From Streptomyces sp. NBC_01429 (lineage in GTDB: Bacteria > Actinomycetota > Actinomycetes > Streptomycetales > Streptomycetaceae): a stretch of 64,000 bases of DNA. The notes under the pieces are model-generated. The model worked only from the letters and a program-made list of their open reading frames with translations. It searched no databases and was not told the origin of the DNA. Shown here in pieces: positions 50,651-59,205 of this stretch. Each line of letters starts with the position of its first letter. Within the stretch, counting starts at the first letter, position 1. A program made the position numbers and the translations under genes. The stretch is taken from contig NZ_CP109599.1 in the NCBI RefSeq assembly GCF_036231945.1, positions 7,219,501 to 7,283,500 on the forward strand, written 5' to 3'.

Positions 50651-51295
50651 CTACTCTCCCGTTTCCGTCTCGTCTTCCGTATCCGTATCAGTCCCGGTTC
50701 CGGTCAAGCCGAGATCCTTGGCCAGCCGTCGCCTCGCGTGCCGTACATGGGAGCGGACGGTGGCCAGTTCCACCCCCAGGTACTCGGCGACGACCTCGTC
50801 CGGGATCCGCAGGACGTAGCGCAGCACGATCACGTCGTACTGCCGCTCGGGGAGCCGGGAGATGGCCGCGTAGAGTCCGATCTCGCCCTGGAGCACGGCG
50901 AACCGATCGCGGGACTCGTACAGCAGGAGCTTGCGGATCGCGGCCTGGAAGGCGGCGGTGTCGACCAGCACCGGCTGAAGGCCGCGCGCGTCCAGCCAGC
51001 GGGCCACCTCCTCCTTGAGGACGGCCCACGCGTACTGGGCCACCGATTCCTGGATCAGGACATGGGGCCAGTGTTCCAGCAGCCGGGCACAGGTCGCGTC
51101 CACCACGCTCTCCGCCGCGGCCCGGCTGCCGACCTGGGTGTGGGCGTAGCGCAGCCACAGCCGGTGGTGGTGCGCGTCGAAGGCGTCGAAGGTCAACGCC
51201 AGCCGCCGCTCGGGCGGTTCACCGGGGGAGAGGGCCGCGCCGAAGGCGCCCACACCCTGGACGGCCCGGGTGGCGCGCGCCCTCACGAGCCGCAC
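50651..51295 (-). CDS. ECF-like RNA polymerase sigma factor
   Basis: 214 aa. Region 2-like part: FDAFDAHHHRLWLRYAHTQVGSRAAAESVVDATCARLLEHW. Region 4: ISRLPERQYDVIVLRYVLRIPDEVVAEYLGVELATVRSHVRHARRRLAKDLG. The inserted central segment and the acidic tail (GTGTDTDTEDETETGE), encoded by short repeats, are unusual. GTG 51295 is the first start; GTG 51286 is also possible and no strong ribosome site is seen. The promoter specificity is unknown. Confidence 0.75.
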   Translation of the reverse strand: MRLVRARATRAVQGVGAFGAALSPGEPPERRLALTFDAFDAHHHRLWLRYAHTQVGSRAAAESVVDATCARLLEHWPHVLIQESVAQYAWAVLKEEVARWLDARGLQPVLVDTAAFQAAIRKLLLYESRDRFAVLQGEIGLYAAISRLPERQYDVIVLRYVLRIPDEVVAEYLGVELATVRSHVRHARRRLAKDLGLTGTGTDTDTEDETETGE

Positions 51296-51622
51296 CCGGC
51301 GGTGGCGCGTGCGGCCAGGATGGTCGGATCAACGTGCACTGAGGCCCCGTTCACTGGGCACCACGCCGCTCCACGGCAGAGGGCGTCGGTGCGGGAGGTG
51401 TGTCTCCTCCCACCTGTCAGCCAACCGGATATGCGCCGTCGATGTGCAGGGCACGCCCGGTATTTTTCGCCGATAGTGATCATACGACTACTCAAGGGTG
51501 GGGTGGGTGTGTTCCGGATGTCCCTCCACCTCACTCCTCAGCAGGCCCTTCTGTAAAGAGGGTTGGTGTACGTCGTACGGTTGTCCGTATACGAAGCTGG
51601 GCAGTTACCCGGAGGCCATCCG
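51296..51622. other. Gene-free region between sigma factor and methyltransferase genes
   Basis: 327 bases between divergent genes. An AT-richer part at 51455-51490 (TATTTTTCGCCGATAGTGATCATACGAC) and CGTACGG/CCGTATACG at 51570-51595 could be promoter elements for the two directions. No gene or strong hairpin was seen. Confidence 0.4.
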
Positions 51623-52453
51623 GTGACGAGGACGGGGCGAGCGGTGGGCGACAGCGGCACGGTGGACCTGGAGCTGGACCGGGCGCACTCGGCCCGGATG
51701 TACGACTACTACCTGGGCGGGACGACCAACTTCCCCGCCGACCGGGAGGCCGCGGCGCGCGCCATGTCGGCCTTCCCCTCCATCCTGGCCACCGCCCGTA
51801 TCAACCGGCGCTTCATGCACCGCTCCGTGCGCTTCCTCGCCCGGGAGGGCATGCGGCAGTTCCTCGACATCGGGACCGGCATCCCCACCTCGCCGAACCT
51901 GCACGAGGTCGCGCAGCGCGAAGTCCCCGACGCACGCGTCGTCTACACCGACAACGATCCGATCGTGCTGGCCCACGCCCGCGCCCTGCTGCGCAGCACC
52001 CCCGAGGGGCGTACCGCCTACGTCCACGGGGATGTCACCGAGCCCGAAGTCCTGCTGGCGGCGCCGGAGTTGCGCGAGACGCTCGACTTCACCCGGCCGA
52101 TCGCCCTCAGTCTCAACGCGCTGCTGCATTTCGTCACGGACGAACACGACGCGTACGCCGTGGTCGAGCACCTCAAGGCCGCGCTGCCGTCCGGCTCCAC
52201 CCTCGCGATAGCCCATGCCACCACCGAGTTCGACCCGGAGGGCATGGCGCGACTCACCACCGCGTACCAAGCCGCCGGCACTCCCGGCCAGGCGCGCACC
52301 CGCGAGGAGATCGACCGCTTCTTCACCGGGTGGCGGCTCCTCGGCCCCGGGATCACCCCGTCGCACGAATGGCGTCCCGATCCCGAGGAGTCGACCGAGC
52401 CGGTGACCCTCAAGGAGGCGGCCTGCTACGTGGGCGTGGCCCGCAAACCCTGA
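51623..52453 (+). CDS. SAM-dependent methyltransferase (Methyltransf_19/DUF574 family)
   Basis: 276 aa. Actinomycete family hallmarks: AHSARMYDYYLGGTTNFPADREAA at the start, SAM-binding FLDIGTGIPTSPNLHEVAQ, VVYTDNDPIVLAHARALL, LNALLHFV. The start GTG 51623 is set by GGAGG seven bases upstream; the frame is open to ATG 51563. Streptomyces carries many paralogues, often near regulators; the substrate is unknown. Confidence 0.9.
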   Translation: MTRTGRAVGDSGTVDLELDRAHSARMYDYYLGGTTNFPADREAAARAMSAFPSILATARINRRFMHRSVRFLAREGMRQFLDIGTGIPTSPNLHEVAQREVPDARVVYTDNDPIVLAHARALLRSTPEGRTAYVHGDVTEPEVLLAAPELRETLDFTRPIALSLNALLHFVTDEHDAYAVVEHLKAALPSGSTLAIAHATTEFDPEGMARLTTAYQAAGTPGQARTREEIDRFFTGWRLLGPGITPSHEWRPDPEESTEPVTLKEAACYVGVARKP

Positions 52454-52491
52454 CCGGGAGCGGGCCCCCGGCGGCCCCGGCCCCCGGGCGG

Positions 52492-53388
52492 TCAGGAACG
52501 CGGACCCACGTCGTCCAGCACACCGCCGTCACGGCGCGCCGTCAGCCCGGCCTCGATCTCGTCCAGCGCGTGGCGCGCCGCGGCTATCCGGGCCAGCAGC
52601 ACCGTCGGGTGCTCGGCGGCACCGGCCGGCGGGGCAGGCACGTCGCCGGCCCGCTCGTTTTCGAGTTCCCGCGCCTCCTCAAGGGAGTTGATGACCACTC
52701 CGATCAGCAGATTGACCAGAATGAACGACCCCAGCAGCACGAACGAGGCGAAGTAGAGGATCGTCCACCGGGACACCTCAAGACCCCCGCGCACCGCGTC
52801 ACCGAGACCGTCGAGGGTGATCAGCAGGAAGAGTGTGAGCGCGGCGCGCCCCAGGGAGCCGTAGTGCTCGGGATCGGAGCGGGCGAAGAAGACCCAGCCG
52901 ACCATGGCGTACACGTACAGCAGCAGCGCGCCCACCAGTACGAAACTCAGCGTGCCGGGAAGGCTCTTGCCGACCGCCACGATCACGATGCGCAGCTGCG
53001 GCAGGAACCGGGCCGCGCGCAGCACCCGGGCGAGCCGCAGCAGCCGCAGCGCGGTGGCGTTGTCGCGGGCGAACGGCGCGAGCGCCAGCAGGACGACCAC
53101 GAGGTCGAACATGTTCCACGGGTCGCGGAAGAAGTCCTTCGGGCGGTCCGCGCAGGCGGCGGCGCGCAGCAGGATCTCCCCGGTGAACGCGGCGAGGAAC
53201 AGATACTCGGCGGTCTTCAGTTCATCGCGCCACTGATGGACCGCGCCGGTGTACGTCTCGACGCCCAGCAGAACGGCGTTGCCGACGATCAGACAGAACA
53301 CCACGAGCTGGAAGCCGTCGGACTCCACGACGTGCCGGCTGCGAGCGGCGAGAGCGGGTGGCCGTAATCGACTCGTCCCGTTGGACAT
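52492..53388 (-). CDS. Voltage-gated-type ion channel (single six-helix domain)
   Basis: 298 aa. Six membrane segments. S1 FQLVVFCLIVGNAVLLGVE; S3 PWNMFDLVVVLLALAPFA; S4 with regularly spaced arginines ALRLLRLARVLRAARFL; pore loop ALTLFLLITLDGLGDAVRGG; S6 FVLLGSFILVNLLIGVVINSLEEAREL, then a C-terminal coiled-coil-like helix (IAAARHALDEIEAGL). It resembles the bacterial NaChBac-type tetrameric channels. The filter reads TLDGLG instead of the usual TLESW, so the ion selectivity cannot be assigned. ATG 53388; the frame is open to 53451. Confidence 0.85.
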   Translation of the reverse strand: MSNGTSRLRPPALAARSRHVVESDGFQLVVFCLIVGNAVLLGVETYTGAVHQWRDELKTAEYLFLAAFTGEILLRAAACADRPKDFFRDPWNMFDLVVVLLALAPFARDNATALRLLRLARVLRAARFLPQLRIVIVAVGKSLPGTLSFVLVGALLLYVYAMVGWVFFARSDPEHYGSLGRAALTLFLLITLDGLGDAVRGGLEVSRWTILYFASFVLLGSFILVNLLIGVVINSLEEARELENERAGDVPAPPAGAAEHPTVLLARIAAARHALDEIEAGLTARRDGGVLDDVGPRS

Positions 53389-53575
53389 GAGCTGAACCTG
53401 TTTTCTTAGCGACGTGCGGACGTGCGGGCGTGCGGACGTGCAGGGATGCACGCGGATCGTGTGCGCACAAAGATACGGAGGTCACGGAACGGGTCGGCGA
53501 CCGGTGCCCGGGGCGGGGCACCGGCCGCCGGCCGGTGGGTGCTGATGACCACTGTCAGCGCGCTCGCGCCGGCTG

Positions 53576-54607
53576 TCAGTCTGTGGCGGGCGATCCCGCC
53601 GCGGGGCCGACCAGCTCCTCCAGCACGTCCTCCATGGTCACGAAGCCGATGACCGTCCCCTTGTCACCGGTGACGGCGGCGAGGTGCGTTCCGGCGGCGC
53701 GCATGGCCGTCATCGTGTCGTCGAGCGGGGTGTCGATCTCGACCCTGATCACCGTGTGCAGCGCGGCGCGCGGGAAGGGCCGCGTCCGCTCCGTGACGCC
53801 GAGGGCGTCCTTGATGTGCAGGTAGCCGAGAATCGTGTCGTCGGGTCCGGTGACCGGCAGCCGGGAGAACCCGGAGGACGCGGCGGCGCGCTCCAACTGC
53901 TGCGGGGTGGTCAGGTGGTCGACGGTGATCGTCCGGCTGAGCGGGACCATCACCTCGCCCGCCGGGCGGGTGCCCAGCTCCAGGGCGTCCCGCAGCCGCT
54001 CGCCGTCCGCCGGGTCCAGCAGCCCCGCCTCGCTGGAGTCCGTGACCAGCCGGACCAGCTCGTCGTCGGTGAACACCGAGGCGACCTCGTCCTTGGGCTC
54101 GACCTTCAGCAGCCGCAGGATCGAGTTGGCGAACGCGTTGATCCCGAAGATGACCGGCCGCAGCGCCCGGGTCAGCGCGACCAGCGCGGGGGCGAGCGCC
54201 AGCGCCGTGGGGGCGGGCGCGGCCAGCGCGATGTTCTTCGGCACCATCTCGCCGATCAGCATGTGCAGATAGGTCGCCAGGGTCAGCGCGATCACGAACG
54301 CGATCGGGTGGATCAGCGCCGAGGGCATCCCGATGGCCTCGAACGGCGGCTCCAGCAGATGCGCGATCGCGGGCTCGGCGACGGCGCCCAGCACCAGCGA
54401 GGAGATGGTGATGCCGAGCTGCGCGGTGGCCATGGCCGCGGAGAGATGACGCAGCCCCCACAGGGTGCTCGTCGCCCGTCGGCTGCCCTTGAGCGCCAGT
54501 GGCTCGATCTGGCTGCGCCGTACCGAGATCAGGGCGAACTCGGCGCCGACGAAGAACGCGTTGGTGAACAGGGTGAGCACGCCGATGGCGAGCTGAAGGG
54601 CGGTCAT
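53576..54607 (-). CDS. CNNM/HlyC/CorC-type membrane protein with CBS pair (1)
   Basis: 343 aa. DUF21 membrane domain of three to four helices (about 1-190), then two CBS domains (MVPLSRTITVDHL...; FPRAALHTVIRVEIDTPLDDTMTAMRAAGTHLAAVTGDKGTVIGFVTMEDVLEELVG). Shorter than the usual family and lacking the CorC_HlyC C-terminal domain. ATG 54607 overlaps the stop of its paralogue (ATGA). Family members are linked to magnesium/cobalt efflux or resistance. Confidence 0.9.
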   Translation of the reverse strand: MTALQLAIGVLTLFTNAFFVGAEFALISVRRSQIEPLALKGSRRATSTLWGLRHLSAAMATAQLGITISSLVLGAVAEPAIAHLLEPPFEAIGMPSALIHPIAFVIALTLATYLHMLIGEMVPKNIALAAPAPTALALAPALVALTRALRPVIFGINAFANSILRLLKVEPKDEVASVFTDDELVRLVTDSSEAGLLDPADGERLRDALELGTRPAGEVMVPLSRTITVDHLTTPQQLERAAASSGFSRLPVTGPDDTILGYLHIKDALGVTERTRPFPRAALHTVIRVEIDTPLDDTMTAMRAAGTHLAAVTGDKGTVIGFVTMEDVLEELVGPAAGSPATD

Positions 54608-55938
54608 CGGGCATCCTCCGGAAGCTGCGCGGCCGGAGCGGGCGCGGTGACACCGACCCGGTCGGCCCGGTGGTGGTCGACCCGCAGGACGGCGAACCGC
54701 CAGCCGTCGATCTCCAGGGTGTCGTCCGGCACGGGCAGTCGCTCCAGCCGGGTCGCGAGCAGCCCGGCCAGCGTCTCGTACGGGCCTTCCGGCGCGTCGA
54801 AGCCGATCTCGCGCAGCTGGTCGAGCCGGAGGGAGCCGTCCGCCTCCCAGACGCCCCGGCCGTCGGGGGACGGGTCGCCGGCGGCCAGCCCCGGGATCTC
54901 GTCCGGGTCGTGCTCGTCGCGCACCTCGCCGACGACCTCCTCGACGATGTCCTCCACGGTGGCGACCCCGGCGGTGCCGCCGTACTCGTCGATGACCACG
55001 GCCATCGTCCGCGACTCCCGCAGCCGGCGCAGCAGCCGGTCCACCGGCAGCGAGTCGGGCACCAGCAGCGGGCCGGTGGACAGCTCGGTGACCGGGGTGT
55101 GCGCGCGCCTGGACTCCTCCAGGGCCAGCACGTCGCGGATATGGACGGTGCCGATGACCTCGTCCAGGCTGTCCCGGTAGACGGGGAAGCGGGACAGGCC
55201 GGTGGCCAGCGCCAGCAGCGCCGCGTCGGCGGCCGTGGCATGCGCCTCCAGCGCCCGGACGTCCACCCGCGGCGTCATCACGTTCTCCGCGGACAGCTCG
55301 GCCAGGTGCAGGGTCCGTACGAACAGCTCGGCGGAGTCCGGCTCTATGGCACCCTCCCGCGCGGAGTGGCGCGCCAGGGCGACCAGCTCCTCGGGGGTAC
55401 GGGCGGAGGCCAGCTCCTCGGCGGGCTCCAGGCCCATCCGCCGCACGAGACGGTTCGCGGTGTTGTTGAGATGGCGGATCAGCGGGCCGAAGGCGGCGGT
55501 GAAGCCGCGCTGCGGTCCCGCCACGACCTTGGCGACGGCGAGCGGACTGGAGATCGCCCAGTTCTTGGGGACCAGCTCGCCGACCACCATCAGCACCACG
55601 GTCGACAGCGCGACCCCGAGCAGGGTGGCCACCGTGGACACCGCGCCCCCGGGCAGGCCGACGGCCTCCAGCGGGCCGCGCAGCAGCACGGCGAGGGACG
55701 GCTCGGCGAGCATGCCGATGACCAGCGAGGTCACCGTGATGCCCAGCTGGGCGCCGGAGAGCTGGAAGGTCAGCCGCTTGGCCGCCTCCAGCGCACCGGC
55801 GGCGCCGCGCTCACCGGCCTCGGCGGCCCGTTCCAGCTCGCCGCGCTCGACGGTGGTCAGGGAGAACTCGGCCGCGACGAACACCGCACAGGCGAGGGTG
55901 AGCGCGAGGGCGAGCAACAGCAGAAGCACTTCGGTCAC
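54604..55938 (-). CDS. CNNM/HlyC/CorC-type membrane protein with CBS pair (2)
   Basis: 444 aa. DUF21 membrane domain (TEVLLLLLALALTLACAVFVAAEFSLTTVERGELE; SLVIGMLAEPSLAVLLRGPLEAVG), two CBS domains (MTPRVDVRALEAHA; RESRTMAVVIDEYGGTAGVATVEDIVEEVVGEVRDEHD), and the C-terminal CorC_HlyC domain (YETLAGLLATRLERLPVPDDTLEIDGWRFAVLRVD). GTG 55938 follows GGAGGTGG. The two paralogues probably work as a heteromeric pair, since they overlap by four bases. Confidence 0.92.
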   Translation of the reverse strand: MTEVLLLLLALALTLACAVFVAAEFSLTTVERGELERAAEAGERGAAGALEAAKRLTFQLSGAQLGITVTSLVIGMLAEPSLAVLLRGPLEAVGLPGGAVSTVATLLGVALSTVVLMVVGELVPKNWAISSPLAVAKVVAGPQRGFTAAFGPLIRHLNNTANRLVRRMGLEPAEELASARTPEELVALARHSAREGAIEPDSAELFVRTLHLAELSAENVMTPRVDVRALEAHATAADAALLALATGLSRFPVYRDSLDEVIGTVHIRDVLALEESRRAHTPVTELSTGPLLVPDSLPVDRLLRRLRESRTMAVVIDEYGGTAGVATVEDIVEEVVGEVRDEHDPDEIPGLAAGDPSPDGRGVWEADGSLRLDQLREIGFDAPEGPYETLAGLLATRLERLPVPDDTLEIDGWRFAVLRVDHHRADRVGVTAPAPAAQLPEDAR

Positions 55939-56044
55939 CGTGCCACCTCCGGCCCTGGACTCGACGGGACGGGAATGGCACGGCTCGTACTGGGAGGCTC
56001 ACCCATTGCGGGACCGCAGCTCCTTCTCGGATCAGACGTTCGGG

Positions 56045-56121
56045 ACGGGGCGGGCACCCCGTCCATCAATAGTAAAGGAATCGCAAAACAGTGCAACGTG
56101 ATGGCGGGTATCTGCCATCAC
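56045..56121 (-). promoter_or_regulatory. Promoter and hairpins upstream of the CNNM pair
   Basis: On the minus strand, TTGCAC (56096-56091) and TACTAT (56074-56069) are 16 bases apart, a plausible promoter. The leader holds GACGGGG...CCCCGTC (56045-56064). Upstream of the promoter, GTGATGGC (56098-56105) and GCCATCAC (56114-56121) form perfect 8-bp arms, either an operator or the terminator tail of the preceding LCP gene. Confidence 0.5.
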
Positions 56122-56147
56122 ACCGGCCCCCGGCCGGGCCGGGGGGC

Positions 56148-57608
56148 TCAGCGGACCCCGTCGAAGTCCTTGCCCACGGTCAGGGTGACCACACCCGGCG
56201 TTGCCGTACCGTCCTGCCGCGCGGTGCTGTCCGGCACCCGGGTGGCCAGCACCCGGGCCGGCTCCGCCTGGTCCTGCGGATAGCCGACCGTGGTCCGCTG
56301 CGCGCTCCCGGGAGCGTTGCCGATCTCCGTCACCGTGAAACCGGCCGACCGCAGCTCCTCGGCGACCTTCGCCGCCTGTCCCGAGATCCCGGTCCCGTTC
56401 AGGACGCGCACCCGCACGGTGTGCGCGTACACCGGGTTCTCGGCGTCGGCCTCCAGCTCCTCCTTGTCGACCTCCCGGTCCTTCCCGAGCGAGGCGAACA
56501 ACGCGGCGGCCTGCGGATACTGCCAGACGATATTCGCCTTGTCCGTCGGCACATCGGCCTCGCGCGCGTAGTTCGGCACCGTGAGGAACGTCAGCCGGTC
56601 GCCCGGGATGTCCTTGATCTCGTTGGCCAGCCCGGTCAGCGGCTTGATCCCCGCCAGGTCCTTGTCCGTGGTCAGCGACTTGGTGGCCGAGTCGAGGAAG
56701 CCGTACAGCGCGTTGGGGCTGGTGAGCTTCTGCTGCGCCTTGGCGGCCAGCGCCTCCATGAACTCCTGCTGGCGGCCGATGCGCCCCAGGTCGGAGCCGT
56801 CCCCGATGCTGTAGCGGGTACGGACATAGCCGAGCGCCTTCTCGTCCTTGACCGTCTGGCAGCCGGCCTCCAGATCGAGATGGGCCTTCGTGTCGTGGAT
56901 CGGCGCCTCCGGGCAGACCTCGATGCCGTCCAGCGCGTTGACCATGCCCTTGAAGCCCTGGAAGTCGACCGACATGAAGTGGTCGATGCGCAGCCCGGTG
57001 TTGCGCTCCACCGTCCGGATGGTGCACGCGGCCGCGTCGGCCACCTCGCCGCCGGTGCCGCCGATGGCGAACGCCTCGTTGATCTTGAAGTGGTGCGGAT
57101 CCGACGTGCTGCCGTCGCCCCGGTCGCAGGACGGGATGTTCACCCACGAGTCGCGGGGGAGCGAGACGACCGTGGCCCACTTCCGGTTGGCGGCCAGGTG
57201 CATGACCATCAGAGTGTCCGACTGCATGGTGGTCAGGCCCTTGCCGTACTTGCCGTTGTCGCCGTCGCGCGAGTCGGAGCCGACGACGAGGATGTTCTTG
57301 GACCCCGGACTCGCGTTGACCGGCCTGCCGCCGCCGATCTTGTTGTCGACGTCCGCCGAGTGGATGTTTCCGTCCAGGCTCTGGTACACCCAGGTGCCGG
57401 CCCCGGCCACCCCGATGAGCAGCACCGCCAGGGCGCCGCCCGACCATACGGCTATTCGCCCCCGCCGGGTCAGCCTGGTCCGGCCGCCCGCCCGCTCCGC
57501 GCGGTGCCCCGTACCGGCACCGCCGCCCCGCCGTCCCCTGGATTGCCTGCCCACGCTGATCCTCCGTGCCCCGTTCTCGGCGGTCCTCGCGTCGGACATG
57601 CCGGTCAT
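56148..57608 (-). CDS. LytR-CpsA-Psr (LCP) cell-wall glycopolymer ligase
   Basis: 486 aa. Basic cytoplasmic tail, one membrane anchor (IAVWSGGALAVLLIGVAGAGTWVYQSL), then the extracellular LCP domain (NILVVGSDSRDGDNGKYGKGLTTMQSDTLMVMH; VVSLPRDSWVNIP; FKINEAFAIGG; DGIEVC; GYVRTRYSIGDGSDLGRIGRQQ) with the conserved Asp and Arg residues, and a C-terminal LytR_C domain (VRVLNGTGISGQAAKVAEELRSAGFTV). Attaches teichoic acid-like polymers to peptidoglycan. ATG 57608 chosen; ATG 57599 is also possible, with weak ribosome sites for both. A BlaI-type dyad lies 32 bases upstream. Confidence 0.92.
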   Translation of the reverse strand: MTGMSDARTAENGARRISVGRQSRGRRGGGAGTGHRAERAGGRTRLTRRGRIAVWSGGALAVLLIGVAGAGTWVYQSLDGNIHSADVDNKIGGGRPVNASPGSKNILVVGSDSRDGDNGKYGKGLTTMQSDTLMVMHLAANRKWATVVSLPRDSWVNIPSCDRGDGSTSDPHHFKINEAFAIGGTGGEVADAAACTIRTVERNTGLRIDHFMSVDFQGFKGMVNALDGIEVCPEAPIHDTKAHLDLEAGCQTVKDEKALGYVRTRYSIGDGSDLGRIGRQQEFMEALAAKAQQKLTSPNALYGFLDSATKSLTTDKDLAGIKPLTGLANEIKDIPGDRLTFLTVPNYAREADVPTDKANIVWQYPQAAALFASLGKDREVDKEELEADAENPVYAHTVRVRVLNGTGISGQAAKVAEELRSAGFTVTEIGNAPGSAQRTTVGYPQDQAEPARVLATRVPDSTARQDGTATPGVVTLTVGKDFDGVR

Positions 57609-57639
57609 CGCCGTGTGCGACGCGTGCACTCTACTGGCT

Positions 57640-57653
57640 CTACAGCCCTGTAG
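57640..57653. promoter_or_regulatory. BlaI-type operator upstream of the LCP gene
   Basis: CTACAGCCCTGTAG, with perfect CTACAG/CTGTAG arms, between the LCP start and the end of the M56 gene. It resembles the TACA/TGTA dyads of BlaI/MecI and the site at the BlaI gene in this window. Confidence 0.6.
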
Positions 57654-57689
57654 AAGGCGATGGGCGGGACCGTTCCCTCCCCCGGGTGG

Positions 57690-58619
57690 TCACAGCGGCG
57701 TCGCGGCTTCGAGCACCAGAAACAGCGCGGAGGCCGCGTTCAGCGCGGACACGGTGGACGCGGCCGTACCGGCGGCGGCGAAGTACGCCGCGATCCCGGC
57801 CCTGGTCAGCGCGGGCGGCCAGTTCCTGCGCGGCGGCACCGGCCCGAGCAGCGCGGCCACCCGGCGCGGCACCGGCCCCGCCGAGGCGAACGCGGCCAGC
57901 CCCGGAGGCGTGCCCGGACCCGAGAACAGGGCGGCCTTGCCCACCGCGCGCGCCGTGGTCCGCCGGTCGCCGGTGGCCTGCGCCGCCGCTTCGTCGGCCC
58001 ACCGCTCGGTGCTGAACGTCACCGCGGCCCGCAGTGGACGCAGAAACGGATTCGCGCACCCCGCCAGCCGGACCGCGAGCAGCAGCCGGTGGTGGCGGCC
58101 CGTCAGATGCGCGCGCTCGTGGGCGAGCAGCGCCGCGCGTTCCCCCTCGTTCAGACAGGACAGCATGCCCGTCGAGACCACGACGCGGCCCGGGGAGCCG
58201 GGCAGCGCGTAGGCGTACGGCAGTTCGTCGTCCAGGACGGCCAGTTCGGAGGGCGGCAGCCCGGCCAGCGCGCCATGGGCGCGGGACCGGAAGCGGACAT
58301 GCCGCCGCACGGTGAGCCCGCACCCCACGACGACGGCGGTCAGCGCCAGGATGGCGGTCTTGCCCGCCACCTCGTCGTACGGCACGGCGTCCCGCACCTC
58401 CGGGTCGGACCAGCTGTCCGGCAGCGGATTGCCCGGCAGTTGCGCGGTGCCGACCACCATGAGCAGGCCGAGACAGAACGTGCTGCACGTGGCCAGCACC
58501 ACGGTGACGAAGGTCAGCAACAGCGCGGCGCTGCGCGGATGGAGGTGCTGTTCGGCGAGGCGGGCGATCGGCAGCGCGGTGAGCGGGAGGATCAGCGGCA
58601 GGAAGACGAAGACGCCCAC
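57690..58619 (-). CDS. M56-family (BlaR1-like) membrane metallopeptidase without sensor domain
   Basis: 309 aa. Membrane segments at the N-terminus (two), middle and C-terminus; zinc motif LLAHERAHLTGRHHRLLLA and downstream STERWADEAAAQATGD. Lacks the penicillin-binding sensor of true BlaR1, like many actinomycete paralogues. It follows the BlaI gene by a few bases. Probably cleaves BlaI, or acts upstream of it, on an envelope signal. Confidence 0.9.
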   Translation of the reverse strand: MGVFVFLPLILPLTALPIARLAEQHLHPRSAALLLTFVTVVLATCSTFCLGLLMVVGTAQLPGNPLPDSWSDPEVRDAVPYDEVAGKTAILALTAVVVGCGLTVRRHVRFRSRAHGALAGLPPSELAVLDDELPYAYALPGSPGRVVVSTGMLSCLNEGERAALLAHERAHLTGRHHRLLLAVRLAGCANPFLRPLRAAVTFSTERWADEAAAQATGDRRTTARAVGKAALFSGPGTPPGLAAFASAGPVPRRVAALLGPVPPRRNWPPALTRAGIAAYFAAAGTAASTVSALNAASALFLVLEAATPL

Positions 58620-58622
58620 GGG

Positions 58623-59114
58623 TCAACCTTCCGCTTCGTTCGCGGCCGTACACCCGGGGCGCGCGCCGGCGTGCCGGCCGGAACCGGCGCCCGGGCCGTG
58701 ACCGGAGAGCGGACCCGGGCCGGTACCGGCCTCCTTGAGCAGTGAGCGCAGCACCTGCTCGTCGTGGGGCGAGAGCGCCGACACGAAGCTGGAGAGCACC
58801 GCGTCCCGGTCGTCCCGCTCGTCGAGCAGCCGGCGCATCCGCAGCGCGGTCAGCCCGGCCTCGTCCGCGACCGGGGTCCACAGGAAGGAGCGGCCCGACC
58901 GGCTGCGGGTCACGGCCTGCTTGTCGAGAAGACGCGTGAGGATGGTGATGACGGTGGTGTACGCCAGCTCCCCGTCCAGCCGTTCCTGCACCCAGGTCGC
59001 GGCCACGGGAGCGGTCGCCGACCCCAGGACCGCCAGCACCTGGGCCTCCAGTTGCCCCTGGCCGCGTCTGCGGGCAGGGGACGTCCGGTCCCCGTCGTCT
59101 CTGTTCCCGACCAC
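58623..59114 (-). CDS. BlaI/MecI-family transcriptional repressor
   Basis: 163 aa. Winged helix: GQLEAQVLAVLGSATAPVAATWVQERLDGELAYTTVITILTRLLDKQAVTRSRSGRSFLWTPV, followed by the dimerisation region (RRLLDERDDRDAVLSSFVSALSPHDEQVLRSLL) and a Gly/Pro-rich tail. GTG 59114 is chosen because GGGAGGAGG lies seven bases upstream; ATGs at 59165 and 59237 are in frame but poorly supported. Upstream dyad at 59206-59221. Pairs with the M56 peptidase. Confidence 0.92.
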   Translation of the reverse strand: MVGNRDDGDRTSPARRRGQGQLEAQVLAVLGSATAPVAATWVQERLDGELAYTTVITILTRLLDKQAVTRSRSGRSFLWTPVADEAGLTALRMRRLLDERDDRDAVLSSFVSALSPHDEQVLRSLLKEAGTGPGPLSGHGPGAGSGRHAGARPGCTAANEAEG

Positions 59115-59205
59115 GAAGTGGCCTCCTCCCGCGCTGCCGCCCCAGCCGCCCTGGCGCCGGGGCATCCTAACCAGCGATCCCACCGCACCTTCACGACGGT
59201 CAATT

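Noticed and set aside
53389-53575. Possible small gene in the gap upstream of the ion channel
   Set aside because: Plus-strand frames here start without ribosome sites and run into the antisense of the CNNM gene; the repeated GTGCGGACGTGCGGGCGTGC sequence is low complexity.
55936-56066. A 44-codon leader frame ending in the GTGA at the CNNM gene start
   Set aside because: Codon use (TCT, GAT, AGA, AGG, CGA) is unlike coding DNA here and the peptide has no pattern; no ribosome site precedes it.
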